This document shows, piece after piece, positions 20,757-29,844 of a stretch of 64,000 nucleotides of DNA (the first letter of the stretch is position 1; every line of letters begins with the position of its first letter). Source of the stretch: Roseiarcus sp963741845. GTDB lineage: Bacteria > Pseudomonadota > Alphaproteobacteria > Rhizobiales > Beijerinckiaceae. Position numbers and translations under genes: made by a program. A model generated the notes under the pieces. It was given only the letters and a program-made list of their open reading frames with translations, did no database searches and was not told the DNA's origin. The stretch is taken from positions 372,001 to 436,000 of the forward strand of contig CAVUJV010000024.1 in assembly GCA_963741845.1 (NCBI GenBank). The letters run 5' to 3'.

Positions 20757-22038
20757 ATGGCGGAGCTTCGTCAGCGATGGTACACAGACCGCATGCTGAA
20801 CACTGAAGACAAGCCCGGGCTGCGGATCGAGGACCTTCAGGCGCCGAGGCCGCGCGGCTTCCTGACAGTCTTTCGCCGCCGGGCCGTTGCTCCGGGTACA
20901 GCGCCCAGACATGACGAATTGAGGCTGCAGAAGGCATCGCGCCTCAGCGCCTATGCCTTCCTGCTTCTGGGCTTCCTGCCAACGATCGCCACCGCGGGCT
21001 ATCTCGCGATCTTCTCGACGAACCGTTATGTTTCGGTCGCGGAATTCGTGGTGCGGACCGCCAGCAAGCCCGCCGGGACGGCGGGCCTGGGCGCGCTCCT
21101 GCAGATGGTCGGCTTCGCGCGCTCGGACGATGACGTCTATTCGGTGCAGGATTTCCTGAAGTCGCGGGACGCGATCGCCCAGCTTGATCAGAAGCTTCCC
21201 CTCCGGGAGTATGTCTCCCATTCGGGCCGCGACTACATCATGTCCTACCCGACGCTGATCTATGGCGATACGGCCGAGGAATTCTACAAATACATGCAGA
21301 ATTTCATCGACGTGACCTATGACACCACGACGGGAATAACCACGCTGACCCTGCAAGCCTTCCGGCCGCAGGACGCCTACGCGATGGCCTCGACGCTGCT
21401 CGATCTCGCGGAGCAGAAGGTCAACGAGCTCAATCAGCGCATCCGCGGCGACGCGATCCGGGTCGCCGCAGGACGAAGTGCATCGGTCCGAGGCGCGGCT
21501 TGCCGACGCTCTCGTCAAGGTCACGACGTTTCGCAATCGCGAGTTGATGCTGGACCCCGAGAAGAACTCGGTCCTCCTGGCCGACCTCATCGGCCAGCTC
21601 GGAACGGATCTCGCGCAGACGCAGTCTCGCGCCACGGAAAAAGAGAACATTTCGCCGAACGACCCGGGCCTGGCGCCGCTTCGCGAGCGCGCGGCGGCGC
21701 TCCAGAATCAAATTCAGGCTGAGCGGGGCAAGATCTCGAACAATTCCACCGGACTCGCGGACAAGCTCGCCGCCTACGAGCGACTCAAGACCGAGCAGGA
21801 CTTCGCAAAGACCGCGCTGTCCCACGCGCTCGACTCGCTCGACGCCGCCCGGACCGAAGCGCGCCGCCAGCAGTTGTTCCTGGAACGGATCGTCAATCCT
21901 CACGCGGCGGATTATCCGAACATGCCCGAGAGCCTCTGGACCCTGTTCACCGTCTTCTCCGTCAACGCGGTCGGGCTCATGATCTTCTGGATGCTTCGCT
22001 CGGGCCTCAGGGAGCACGCCCAGGTCAGCGACAACTGA
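20757..22038 (+). CDS. KpsE/BexC (PCP-3) type protein, copy 2 (one frameshift)
   Basis: This is a paralogue of the divergent neighbour. It has a cytoplasmic leader, a membrane helix (AYAFLLLGFLPTIATAGYLA), the blocks RYVSVAEFVVRTAS and TTGITTLTLQAFRPQDAY, a coiled coil, and a C-terminal helix (FTVFSVNAVGLMIFWMLR). An extra C at 21466-21467 breaks the frame after GDAIRVA; the other frame continues QDEVHRSEARLADALVKV. Corrected length is 426 residues from the ATG at 20757, or 414 from 20793; the ribosome site does not decide. The leader is longer and more polar than in copy 1. It heads a plus-strand unit with two glycosyltransferases. Confidence 0.82.
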
Positions 22039-22075
22039 GCGCGTCCCGGCGTTTCCCTTCGGCGGCGGGGGGCCG

Positions 22076-23416
22076 ATGAGCGCGAGCGTCCTGATCGACG
22101 GGCACAACCTGACGCTGAAGAATGCGACGGGAATCGGGACCTATGCCGCGAATCTCGCCGCGACGGCCGCTTCTCTGGGCTTCCGGCCGGAGCTTCTGCT
22201 CGGCGGCAATTCCTCCGTGGACAGGAAGGAGCCTGAGCTCAGCGAAATCTTCCTCTTCGACGCGCTGACGCAACTGAAGCCGTCGCCGAAGATTCAGGTC
22301 CAACGCCTGCTGGCGGAGCTCACCGGCAAGCCTTTCGGCATCCGGGCGGGGGAGTTTTCGAGGGTGGGCGCGGTGGAGGACGCCTCCGCCGCCACCTTGC
22401 GCGGCTTCCACAAGATCCATGTCGCGACGAGCCTTTTCGAATTCGCGCTCTCGCATTTCAAACGCTACGGTTCTCTCGCCGACGTGAAGCTCGCGTCCCC
22501 GCCCGGGCTCTTTCATCTCACCTTTCCGGCCGCGCTCAAGACAAGAGGCTGCCCGAATATCTATACGATCCACGACATCGTGCCCCTGCGGCTGCCGCAG
22601 ACCACGCTCGACAACAAGAAGGTCTTTCTCAAGCTCGTCCGCCATCTCTGCCGGCACGCGGACCATATCGTCACGGTGTCGGAGTTCTCGAAGCAGGACA
22701 TCGTGCGCTTTTTCGGCCTGCCCGAGTCGCGGATCACCAACACCTACCAGAGCGTCGAGATTCCGGCCTTCATTGCGGAAAAGACAGACGATCAGGTGGC
22801 CGACGAGGTCTCGAAGTCCTTCGGTCTCGATTTTCGCGGCTATTACATGTTCTACGGCGCGATCGAGCCGAAGAAGAATGTCGCGCGCCTGATCGACGCT
22901 TACGCCGCCTCGGGCAGCCGCTTCCCGCTCATCGTCGTGGGCGCGCTCGGCTGGCAATATGAGGCCGAGGTCGAGAAGCTGAAGGACGAACGGTTTCTCT
23001 TCTACCGCCGCGAGGCCGACCGGATCCTCCCGAGCCGCCGCGTCCAGCGCATCCCCTACCTGCCTTTTTCGCAGCTGATGACGCTGGTCAAGGGCGCGCG
23101 GGGCGTGCTTTTTCCTTCGCTCTACGAAGGGTTCGGCCTGCCCGTTCTGGAGGCGATGAGCCTCGGCACGCCCGTCGTCGCCTCCAATGTCGCGGCCCTG
23201 CCGGAGATCAGCGGCGACGCCGCGCTGCTCGTCACGCCCACCGACGTCGACTCGATCACCAGGGCGATCCAGGCCTTCGATCACGACGACGGGTTGAGGC
23301 AGGAGCTCACGCTCCGCGGGGTAAAGCGGGCGGCCTTTTTCTCTCCGGAGGCTTACCGGACCCGCCTCGCGAGCCTATACGCGGGGCTCGGGGTCCATCC
23401 CCAGCAAGCGCGTTGA
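22076..23416 (+). CDS. GT4-family glycosyltransferase
   Basis: This 446-residue GT-B glycosyltransferase starts SVLIDGHNLTLKNATGIGTY, with the small-residue loop expected at the acceptor side. It has the linker TIHDIVPLRLPQ, the donor-site opening MFYGAIEPKKNVARLIDAY, and the E-x7-E block YEGFGLPVLEAMSLGTPVV. It probably transfers a sugar from an activated nucleotide donor during capsule or exopolysaccharide assembly. It follows the second KpsE-like gene by 37 bases. Its stop overlaps the next glycosyltransferase start (TGATG). Sugar and linkage cannot be predicted. Confidence 0.88.
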   Translation: MSASVLIDGHNLTLKNATGIGTYAANLAATAASLGFRPELLLGGNSSVDRKEPELSEIFLFDALTQLKPSPKIQVQRLLAELTGKPFGIRAGEFSRVGAVEDASAATLRGFHKIHVATSLFEFALSHFKRYGSLADVKLASPPGLFHLTFPAALKTRGCPNIYTIHDIVPLRLPQTTLDNKKVFLKLVRHLCRHADHIVTVSEFSKQDIVRFFGLPESRITNTYQSVEIPAFIAEKTDDQVADEVSKSFGLDFRGYYMFYGAIEPKKNVARLIDAYAASGSRFPLIVVGALGWQYEAEVEKLKDERFLFYRREADRILPSRRVQRIPYLPFSQLMTLVKGARGVLFPSLYEGFGLPVLEAMSLGTPVVASNVAALPEISGDAALLVTPTDVDSITRAIQAFDHDDGLRQELTLRGVKRAAFFSPEAYRTRLASLYAGLGVHPQQAR

Positions 23417-24701
23417 TGGGTCCGTCGTCCGGCGTCCCCGGGCCGCGAAGGCCGATCCTGTTCGACCTCACGCATCTTGTGTCGCGCCTTCCGCGACGGC
23501 CCTCTTCCGGCATCGACCGCATCGACCTTGCTTACGCGCAGCACTTCGCGAGCGGCCCCATGACGGCGGCGCTCCACTACGGGCTGCGTCGCCCGCATCT
23601 CATCCCGAACGACGAGGCGAAACGGCTCGTCGCGCTTTCCGCCTCGCTCTGGCGGGCCGAAAGAAGCGTCGCCTTTGCGTCCTTTCTGGACGCGCTTGCG
23701 ACGCCGCCGGGACGAACGGTCTTGCGCCCGCAAACCCGGACCCGGCCCTCGCGGCAGGCGTTGTTGAGCTGGCGTCAGCTGCGGGGCAGGCTCACGCATG
23801 ACCGTTCGCTGAGCATCCCCGACCGGGCCATCTATCTCAATGTCGCCCAGCATGTCTTCGAGCATGCCTTCTTCTTCGACTGGCTCGACCGCGGGATGAC
23901 CTTTGCACGGTCTTCATGGTCCACGACCTCCTGCCAATCGACTATCCGGAATATTTCTCGGCCTCGAATTTGAATATTTTCCGCCGGCGTCTCGCGACCG
24001 CGTTGCGCCATGCGGACGTCTTCCTCGTTTCGACCGAGGCGGTCAAAGCGCGACTCGAGAAGGAGCTTCGCGACCGGGGCGCGCCGCCGCGCCCGATCCA
24101 TGTGCAGCCTTTTCCGTCGCCGCTCGAGGGCGAAGGCCTCGGCTCCTCCGAATCAGGCCGGCGCGGCCATCCCTATTTCGTGACGCTCGGGACCATCGAA
24201 TCCCGGAAGAACCATCTGCTTCTGCTGCATGTGTGGCGCCGGCTCGTCGCGGAGAACCCGAACGCGCCGCGCCTCGTCATCGTCGGGGCGCGCGGCTGGG
24301 AGAACGAGCAGGTCGCCGATATCCTCGACCGCGGAGAGGCGCTCAAGGCGCATGTCGTGGAGCTTAGCCGTCTGCCCTCGGCCGATCTGGTCGAGCTGCT
24401 CGCGGGGGCTCGCGCTTTGCTCGCGCCCTCGTTCGGCGAAGGCTATGGGCTGCCGGTGGTCGAGGCGCTCGGTCTCGGCACGCCGGTCGTGGCGTCCGAC
24501 ATTCCGGTCTTTCGCGAAGTCTCGCAGGGGCGCGCGCGATTTCTCAGCCCGATCGACGGGCTCGCATGGCTCGCCGAGATCCGTCAATTGTCCGAGGATG
24601 ACGCTTACCTGGACGCGAGGCGCGCCGAGGCGCGGGCCTTTTCCGCGCCGACCTGGTCCGGCTATTTCGCCGGGCTCATGGACTTTCTGGCCTCCCTGTG
24701 A
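23416..24701 (+). CDS. Second GT4-family glycosyltransferase (one frameshift)
   Basis: The enzyme resembles its neighbour: FDLTHLVSRLPRRPSSGIDR at the start, VHDLLPIDYPEYF, FVTLGTIESRKNHLLLLHVW, and the E-x7-E block GEGYGLPVVEALGLGTPVVAS. This is the only break in the window that looks like a lost base. The first frame ends in DRGMTF near 23902 and the second resumes CTVFMVHDLLP, consistent with one T missing from TTT. Corrected length is 428 residues. ATG at 23416 overlaps the previous stop by one base, so translation is coupled. Confidence 0.85.
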
Positions 24702-24710
24702 GGCGCGCGC

Positions 24711-26573
24711 TCAAGCCGGAATCCGGCCGATCAGCGCCTCGGTCAGCGCTTCGTAGCCGCGCGGGCTGAAGTGGATCGCGTCGTCCTGATAGCAGACGAA
24801 AGCGCCGTCCTGCTTCACGCGCAGCAAATCGTCGACCGCAACGAATTCCGTCGGATGGCGGTCGCGGATCAGCGCGTTCGCCCGCCGGCGCTCCCGGTCG
24901 CGGAAGTCGAGCTTCTCGCCGCAGGGCGGAATGGCGAGCACATGGAGCCTTGCGTCGGGCGCGATGCGGCGAATGTCGCCGATGATGTCGTGGAAGCCCG
25001 CCGCGATCCCGGCGGACGTGTCGTCGGCGCCGAGATTGTTCACGCCCACGATGAGAACGACGTCACGCGCCTTCACGGCCCCGTCCGGGAGCGCAGCGAG
25101 GCGCCAGAGGACGTGCTGCGTCTTGTCGGCCGCGACGCCGAAATTGTAGAGGCTCCGCCCTTCCCACACCGCTTCCGGCCAGTATTGCGCATGCGAGTCG
25201 CCGACAATCATGAGGTCGACCGGCGTCTTCGGCGCGTCGCGAATGAGATCGACGTGACGGAGCCAGGAATGGACGAAAGGCGGCGGCGACGGAGTGGTCG
25301 TGGTGAGGACGTCGACCGGCGACGGGCTCCCGAGTCCGCCGCCGCCGAACGCGACGGCGCCGTCGCGCATGCGCTGATAGAGGGCGCCAAGCGGTCCGCT
25401 GATCCCTTTGCGCGCGACGTGACGCACGGTGGAGAGGACGGTTGCGATCCGATGCCGGGTCGTCACATACGCTAGCCTCTGCTCATAGACGCCGGCGTCC
25501 GGGTGCGCTTCCGCGAGGCGGCGCATCACGTCGAGCGCGGCTTTGAAATCGCCGCGCCATTCGTGCATCTCGCTGATGTTCATGAGCAGAACCGGGTTGT
25601 CGGGATGCTCGCGGAGGACCTCCTCGAACAGCGGCCCGGCCTTCTCGAAATCCTCGCTGCGAGCCAGCGCCCGCGCGTAGCGGATCTTGTAGCCCATGTC
25701 GCCCGGCGCGAGCGCGAGCGCGCGCGCCGCGAGCTCCACACGGTCCACAGGGTCGTCGGTTCGCTCGGACAGCACGGCCCAATATTGCGGCGTCGCCTCC
25801 CGGGAGGCCTCGGCGCGCGCCAGAATCGACGGGATGTCGACCCTCTCGCCGAGGACGCTGAGAACGAATTCGCTGAGCAGTCCCGCTTCCGCCAGGAATC
25901 CCGTGACCGGATGGCCGGCGCCGGGAATCGGCGCTTCGATCAGCGAGGTCCTGCGACGGAAGAGCTCGATGTGGCGGCTGTCGAGGTCCTGGGGATCGTA
26001 GGAGACATAGGCGCGCCGCACGAGAGGGATGTCCCCCCGGCGCTCGATGGCGAAATCGATTCGGCGCGCTTCGCCCTCCCAGCGAAATTCGAAGGGCGCG
26101 CTCTTCTTGTCGATGGAATATTGCGGCGAAAGGGCGATCGCGGCGCCCGCGCCGGCAAGTCCGCCGAACCGGATCGCCGCATAGCCGCCCATGCTCGATC
26201 CGTAGGAATAGACGCGCTCATAGGACGCCGTGGCGGCGGCGATCGTTTCGCAGATTCTCAGGATGTCTCCGTGCTGGTACCAGTCGTTCGAGCGGGCGAC
26301 GACATGGATCGCGTCGATGCGCCTCTCGCGGAAAAAGGCCTCGCCGAAGCCCGGCCTGTCCAGCGTGCGGATGTCGGAATAGGAGTTGAAGGTGACGACG
26401 CAGACCGTCGGCTCGAAGCCCCTGATCGCGCGGACGACGAAATCCTCGTTGCGGAAGAGCTCGGCCGCCCGAATCGGCTCGGGCGCGACCGCCGGAACGC
26501 GGCTTTCGACGACGGGGTCCCCAGGCGGCGGGCCGACCGTTCCTTCCGCCGTCGCCATGGGCGTCGCCGTCAC
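24711..26573 (-). CDS. Three-part fusion: alpha/beta-hydrolase-like domain, TPR region, SGNH hydrolase domain
   Basis: The 620-residue protein has three parts. Residues ~40-260 look like an alpha/beta hydrolase: nucleophile elbow YSYGSSMGGYAA, then YDPQDLDSRH and GAGHPVTGF as candidate acid and base. Residues ~270-370 form TPR-like helices (YARALARSEDFEKAGPLFEE). Residues ~440-620 are an SGNH/GDSL hydrolase: block I IVGDSHAQYW, block III GVNNLG, block V DAIHFSPRG. No signal peptide is visible. It converges on the glycosyltransferase operon with a 9-base gap. The start is a GTG overlapping the upstream stop. An esterase or O-acetyl-modifying role on the polysaccharide or its lipid is inferred. 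Confidence 0.7.
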   Translation of the reverse strand: MTATPMATAEGTVGPPPGDPVVESRVPAVAPEPIRAAELFRNEDFVVRAIRGFEPTVCVVTFNSYSDIRTLDRPGFGEAFFRERRIDAIHVVARSNDWYQHGDILRICETIAAATASYERVYSYGSSMGGYAAIRFGGLAGAGAAIALSPQYSIDKKSAPFEFRWEGEARRIDFAIERRGDIPLVRRAYVSYDPQDLDSRHIELFRRRTSLIEAPIPGAGHPVTGFLAEAGLLSEFVLSVLGERVDIPSILARAEASREATPQYWAVLSERTDDPVDRVELAARALALAPGDMGYKIRYARALARSEDFEKAGPLFEEVLREHPDNPVLLMNISEMHEWRGDFKAALDVMRRLAEAHPDAGVYEQRLAYVTTRHRIATVLSTVRHVARKGISGPLGALYQRMRDGAVAFGGGGLGSPSPVDVLTTTTPSPPPFVHSWLRHVDLIRDAPKTPVDLMIVGDSHAQYWPEAVWEGRSLYNFGVAADKTQHVLWRLAALPDGAVKARDVVLIVGVNNLGADDTSAGIAAGFHDIIGDIRRIAPDARLHVLAIPPCGEKLDFRDRERRRANALIRDRHPTEFVAVDDLLRVKQDGAFVCYQDDAIHFSPRGYEALTEALIGRIPA

Positions 26574-27640
26574 CCGGCCGCCGCCCGCGAGGCGGCGGGC
26601 GCGGTCTGCTCGCGCGTGAATTCGACGCGGCCGAGCGCGATGCGGCCCTCGATCGCGCCCCGGTCGGTCCGCAGCCGGACTTCGACGGGCGTCTCGACGA
26701 GGTCATGAGCGAAGCGGAACGTCGCGTGATAGACGCCCTTGGATTCCGGAATCATGGTCGCAATCGCGAGCAGTCGCTCGCCTGCATAGACCTCGGCCGA
26801 GAAAGGCATGCTTCGCGCTCCGGCCGAGAAACCGACCATCATCCGCACCTTCCAGACGCCTCCGGGGAGATAGAAGTAAGGCCCGTAATATAAAATTCGC
26901 GCGCCCCCGGTCAAATCCGCGACCATCGCGGCGGGCGTGTTCGGGCGGTCGCCGGAGAAGAACGCTTCGATCGGCCAGAGGACGGGACCGGCGCTGTCCC
27001 GGAAGCACATCTGCAGGAGCGGCGCCAGCACCTCGCCCGCCATCGCCACCTGCTTCGCATCGAGCGCGGTCTGCGGTTCGCCGAGCGGCGCGTAGCCGTC
27101 GACGCAGGCTTTCAACGCGGTTTCGAGGCCGGCGTCTTCGTCGTCCGTGCGCGTCATCCGGCGATGGAGCGCGCGCCGCTGGTCGGGCGCGAGATCCAGC
27201 TCCAGATGATCGAGGATCGCGTCGATGACCGCTGCCGCCGGCGATTGCGTGAAGCGATGCAGGATCATGAGACGCGGATGGCCGCGCAGTTCCGCAAAGC
27301 TCGAGGCCGCCGCCGTTTCCATGCGGAGCGCATCGACGACCGAGCCCTGCGCGGCCTGCTTGAGGAAACGGACGCTGTCGATCGGATCGTCGAGGCAGAG
27401 AAAGATGGGCGCGGTTCCAGTCGCCCATTGGGCGCGAAGCGCGGCGCCCGGGAACTGCGAAAGATAGACGACCGGTTCGCGGTCCGGGTTCTCGTCGATC
27501 TTGTCCTCACGATCCATGCTCCTCGGCGTCGCGCGCTCCGGCCGAAGCTCGCAGAAGGCGCGCAGAAGGTCGAAGACCCATGCGCAGAGGACGCTGGGGT
27601 GACCGAGGGCGATTGCGTCACGGGGAGCGCCGGCGGGCAT
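26570..27640 (-). CDS. Unrecognised protein coupled to the SGNH fusion; C-terminal beta-sandwich-like module
   Basis: I do not recognise this ~356-residue protein. The first two thirds are mostly helical and soluble (VVYLSQFPGAALRAQW, IFLCLDDPIDSVRFLKQAAQ, VIDAILDHLELDLAPDQRR). The last ~110 residues are beta-rich: ILYYGPYFYLPGGVWKVRMM, then FSAEVYAGERLLAIAT and VYHATFRFAHDLVETPVEVR. The GPY-x-LPPG-like start recalls small sugar-binding sandwich modules attached to some glycosyltransferases. No signal peptide is seen. ATG at 27640 was preferred over a TTG at 27658. Its stop overlaps the next start by 4 bases, so it is tied to the SGNH fusion and probably to envelope polysaccharide. Confidence 0.6.
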   Translation of the reverse strand: MPAGAPRDAIALGHPSVLCAWVFDLLRAFCELRPERATPRSMDREDKIDENPDREPVVYLSQFPGAALRAQWATGTAPIFLCLDDPIDSVRFLKQAAQGSVVDALRMETAAASSFAELRGHPRLMILHRFTQSPAAAVIDAILDHLELDLAPDQRRALHRRMTRTDDEDAGLETALKACVDGYAPLGEPQTALDAKQVAMAGEVLAPLLQMCFRDSAGPVLWPIEAFFSGDRPNTPAAMVADLTGGARILYYGPYFYLPGGVWKVRMMVGFSAGARSMPFSAEVYAGERLLAIATMIPESKGVYHATFRFAHDLVETPVEVRLRTDRGAIEGRIALGRVEFTREQTAPAASRAAAG

Positions 27641-27719
27641 GGTTTCCGTCGAAGGCAAAATCTTCGACCAGAATGTCCCGCCGCGCCCCTCAGCGCAACT
27701 TCGGCCCCGGCCCTTGCCG

Positions 27720-29648
27720 TCAGGTTTGCGGCTGAGGCTCGAGACCGCCGGCGTCCGGCCCGATCGGCCGGGTCTTGCCGGTCGAGGGCACGGCGGCGCG
27801 CGGCGCCGGAGGCGGCTCGCGATCGGACGGCGATTCGCGCACCGGGCGCACGCCCTGGAGGAGACCGACGATCTCGTCGCCGGTCAGGGTCTCGAACTCC
27901 ATGAGGCCGCCCGCGAGCGTCTCGAGGTCGTCGCGCCGCTCGGTGAGGATGCGGGTCGCGGTGTCGTGGGCCTCCTGCACGAGACGGCGCACTTCCTGGT
28001 CGATCGTCTCGGCGGTCGCCTCGGAGATATTCTGCTGGCGGCCGAGCGAATAGCCGAGGAACACCTCGTCCTGGTTCTCGCCATACATGACGGTGCCGAG
28101 CTTGTCGGAGAAGCCGAGCCTCGTCACCATCGCGCGGGCGATCTTGGTCACCTGCTGGATGTCGCCCGCGGCGCCGGAGGTCACCTTCTCCCGGCCGAAG
28201 ACGAGCTCTTCCGCCACGCGCCCGCCCATCGCCATGGCGAGCATGGCGATCAACTGCTCGTAGCTCTGCGAGATCTGGTCGCGCTCGGGCAGCGACTGCA
28301 CCATGCCGAGCGCGCGGCCGCGCGGGATGATGGTCGCCTTGTGGATCGGGGTCGAAGCCGGCATCGTCACGGAGACGAGCGCATGGCCCGCCTCGTGATA
28401 GGCGGTGAGGCGCTTTTCCTCTTCCGTCATGATGAGGGTGCGGCGCTCCGCGCCCATCATGATCTTGTCGCGCGAATCCTCGAACTCCTGCCGGGTCACG
28501 ACGCGCTTGCCGCGCCGCGCCGCCAGCAGCGCCGCCTCGTTCACGAGATTCATGAGGTCCGCGCCCGAGAAGCCCGGCGTGCCGCGCGCGACGACCTTGA
28601 GGTCGACGTCGGGCGCCAGCGGAACCTTGCGGACATGGACGCGCAGGATCTTCTCCCGGCCGATGAAGTCCGGGTTCGAGATGACGATCTGGCGGTCGAA
28701 GCGGCCGGGGCGCAGCAGCGCCGGATCGAGCACGTCGGGGCGGTTGGTCGCCGCGATGATGATGATGCCTTCGTTCTGCTCGAAGCCGTCCATCTCGACG
28801 AGGAGCTGGTTCAGCGTCTGCTCGCGCTCGTCATTGCCGCCGCCGAGGCCCGCGCCGCGATGGCGGCCGACCGCGTCGATCTCGTCGATGAAGATGATGC
28901 AGGGCGCGTTCTTCTTGGCCTGCTCGAACATGTCGCGCACGCGGCTCGCGCCGACGCCCACGAACATCTCGACGAAGTCGGAGCCCGAGATCGTGAAGAA
29001 GGGGACGTTCGCCTCGCCCGCGACGGCGCGGGCGGTGAGCGTCTTGCCGGTGCCCGGAGGGCCGACCAGCAGCACGCCGCGCGGAATCCGGCCGCCGAGC
29101 TTCTGGAATTTCTGCGGATCACGCAGGAACTCGACGATCTCCTGCAGGTCTTCCTTGGCCTCGTCGATGCCCGCGACGTCCTCGAAGGTCACGCGGCCCT
29201 GCGCCTCGGTGAGAAGCTTCGCCTTCGACTTGCCGAAACCCATGGCCTTGCCGGCCCCGCCCTGCATCTGGCGGGTCATATAGATCCACAGGCCCAGGAA
29301 CAGGAGAACGGGCAGGACGCTGGAGACGATGGTGAGCAGCCAGTTGTTGCCGTCGGACGGCGGCTTGGCCGTGATCGTCACGTCCTTCTTGTAGAGCGTC
29401 TGGACGAGCGACGGGTCGTTCGGCGCGTAGGTCTGGAACGCCCGGCCGTCCTTCATATGGCCGCTGATTTCCTGGCCCGCGATGGTCACGTCGCGGACAT
29501 TGCCCGCGTCGGCGTCGGTCAGAAGCTGGCTGAAGGTGATCTCGCTCGACGGGCTCTTCTGGCCCGGGCTCTGGAAGAGCGTCACCAGCGCCAGAACGAG
29601 CAGGAAAATGATGACCCAGAGAGCAAAATTTCGGTAATTTGCGTTCAT
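27720..29648 (-). CDS. ftsH: FtsH membrane AAA+ zinc metalloprotease
   Basis: FtsH degrades damaged and regulatory membrane and cytosolic proteins. The 642-residue product has an N-terminal helix (FALWVIIFLLVLALVTLF), a periplasmic domain and a second helix near 105-125. The AAA module follows (VGPPGTGKTLTA, FIDEIDAVGRHRG, and the second region of homology NRPDVLDPALLRPGRFDRQ), then the zinc-binding HEAGH. The C-terminal tail is proline-rich. In many rhizobia tilS precedes ftsH; here the upstream neighbour on this strand is an acyl-CoA synthetase, 196 bases away. Confidence 0.97.
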   Translation of the reverse strand: MNANYRNFALWVIIFLLVLALVTLFQSPGQKSPSSEITFSQLLTDADAGNVRDVTIAGQEISGHMKDGRAFQTYAPNDPSLVQTLYKKDVTITAKPPSDGNNWLLTIVSSVLPVLLFLGLWIYMTRQMQGGAGKAMGFGKSKAKLLTEAQGRVTFEDVAGIDEAKEDLQEIVEFLRDPQKFQKLGGRIPRGVLLVGPPGTGKTLTARAVAGEANVPFFTISGSDFVEMFVGVGASRVRDMFEQAKKNAPCIIFIDEIDAVGRHRGAGLGGGNDEREQTLNQLLVEMDGFEQNEGIIIIAATNRPDVLDPALLRPGRFDRQIVISNPDFIGREKILRVHVRKVPLAPDVDLKVVARGTPGFSGADLMNLVNEAALLAARRGKRVVTRQEFEDSRDKIMMGAERRTLIMTEEEKRLTAYHEAGHALVSVTMPASTPIHKATIIPRGRALGMVQSLPERDQISQSYEQLIAMLAMAMGGRVAEELVFGREKVTSGAAGDIQQVTKIARAMVTRLGFSDKLGTVMYGENQDEVFLGYSLGRQQNISEATAETIDQEVRRLVQEAHDTATRILTERRDDLETLAGGLMEFETLTGDEIVGLLQGVRPVRESPSDREPPPAPRAAVPSTGKTRPIGPDAGGLEPQPQT

Positions 29649-29844
29649 CGTCTTTCCGTGACCGAACGCCGGAGAAATCTCCAGCCCCTGTCGGTCCTGC
29701 CTCTTTCGATCATTTAAGCGCGCCCGCGCCGATTGCCAAGAGAACCGGCCGGAATCGAAAAGGTTCTCTCAAATGGAAGTGAAGCGGCGAATTGCAGCCT
29801 TTTGGGGGCGCAATCGCCGAGCCGGCCGGGACGCCAGAGCGAAT

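Noticed and set aside
24100..24170. Palindromic element inserted in the second glycosyltransferase (PSPLEGEG stretch)
   Set aside because: The peptide resembles those encoded by rhizobial palindromes, but the DNA shows no good inverted repeat, and a variable loop is normal at this point in GT4 enzymes.
27639..29717. A 692-codon open frame antisense to ftsH
   Set aside because: Same high-GC shadow effect; the minus-strand FtsH is unmistakable and the antisense product has no recognisable motif.
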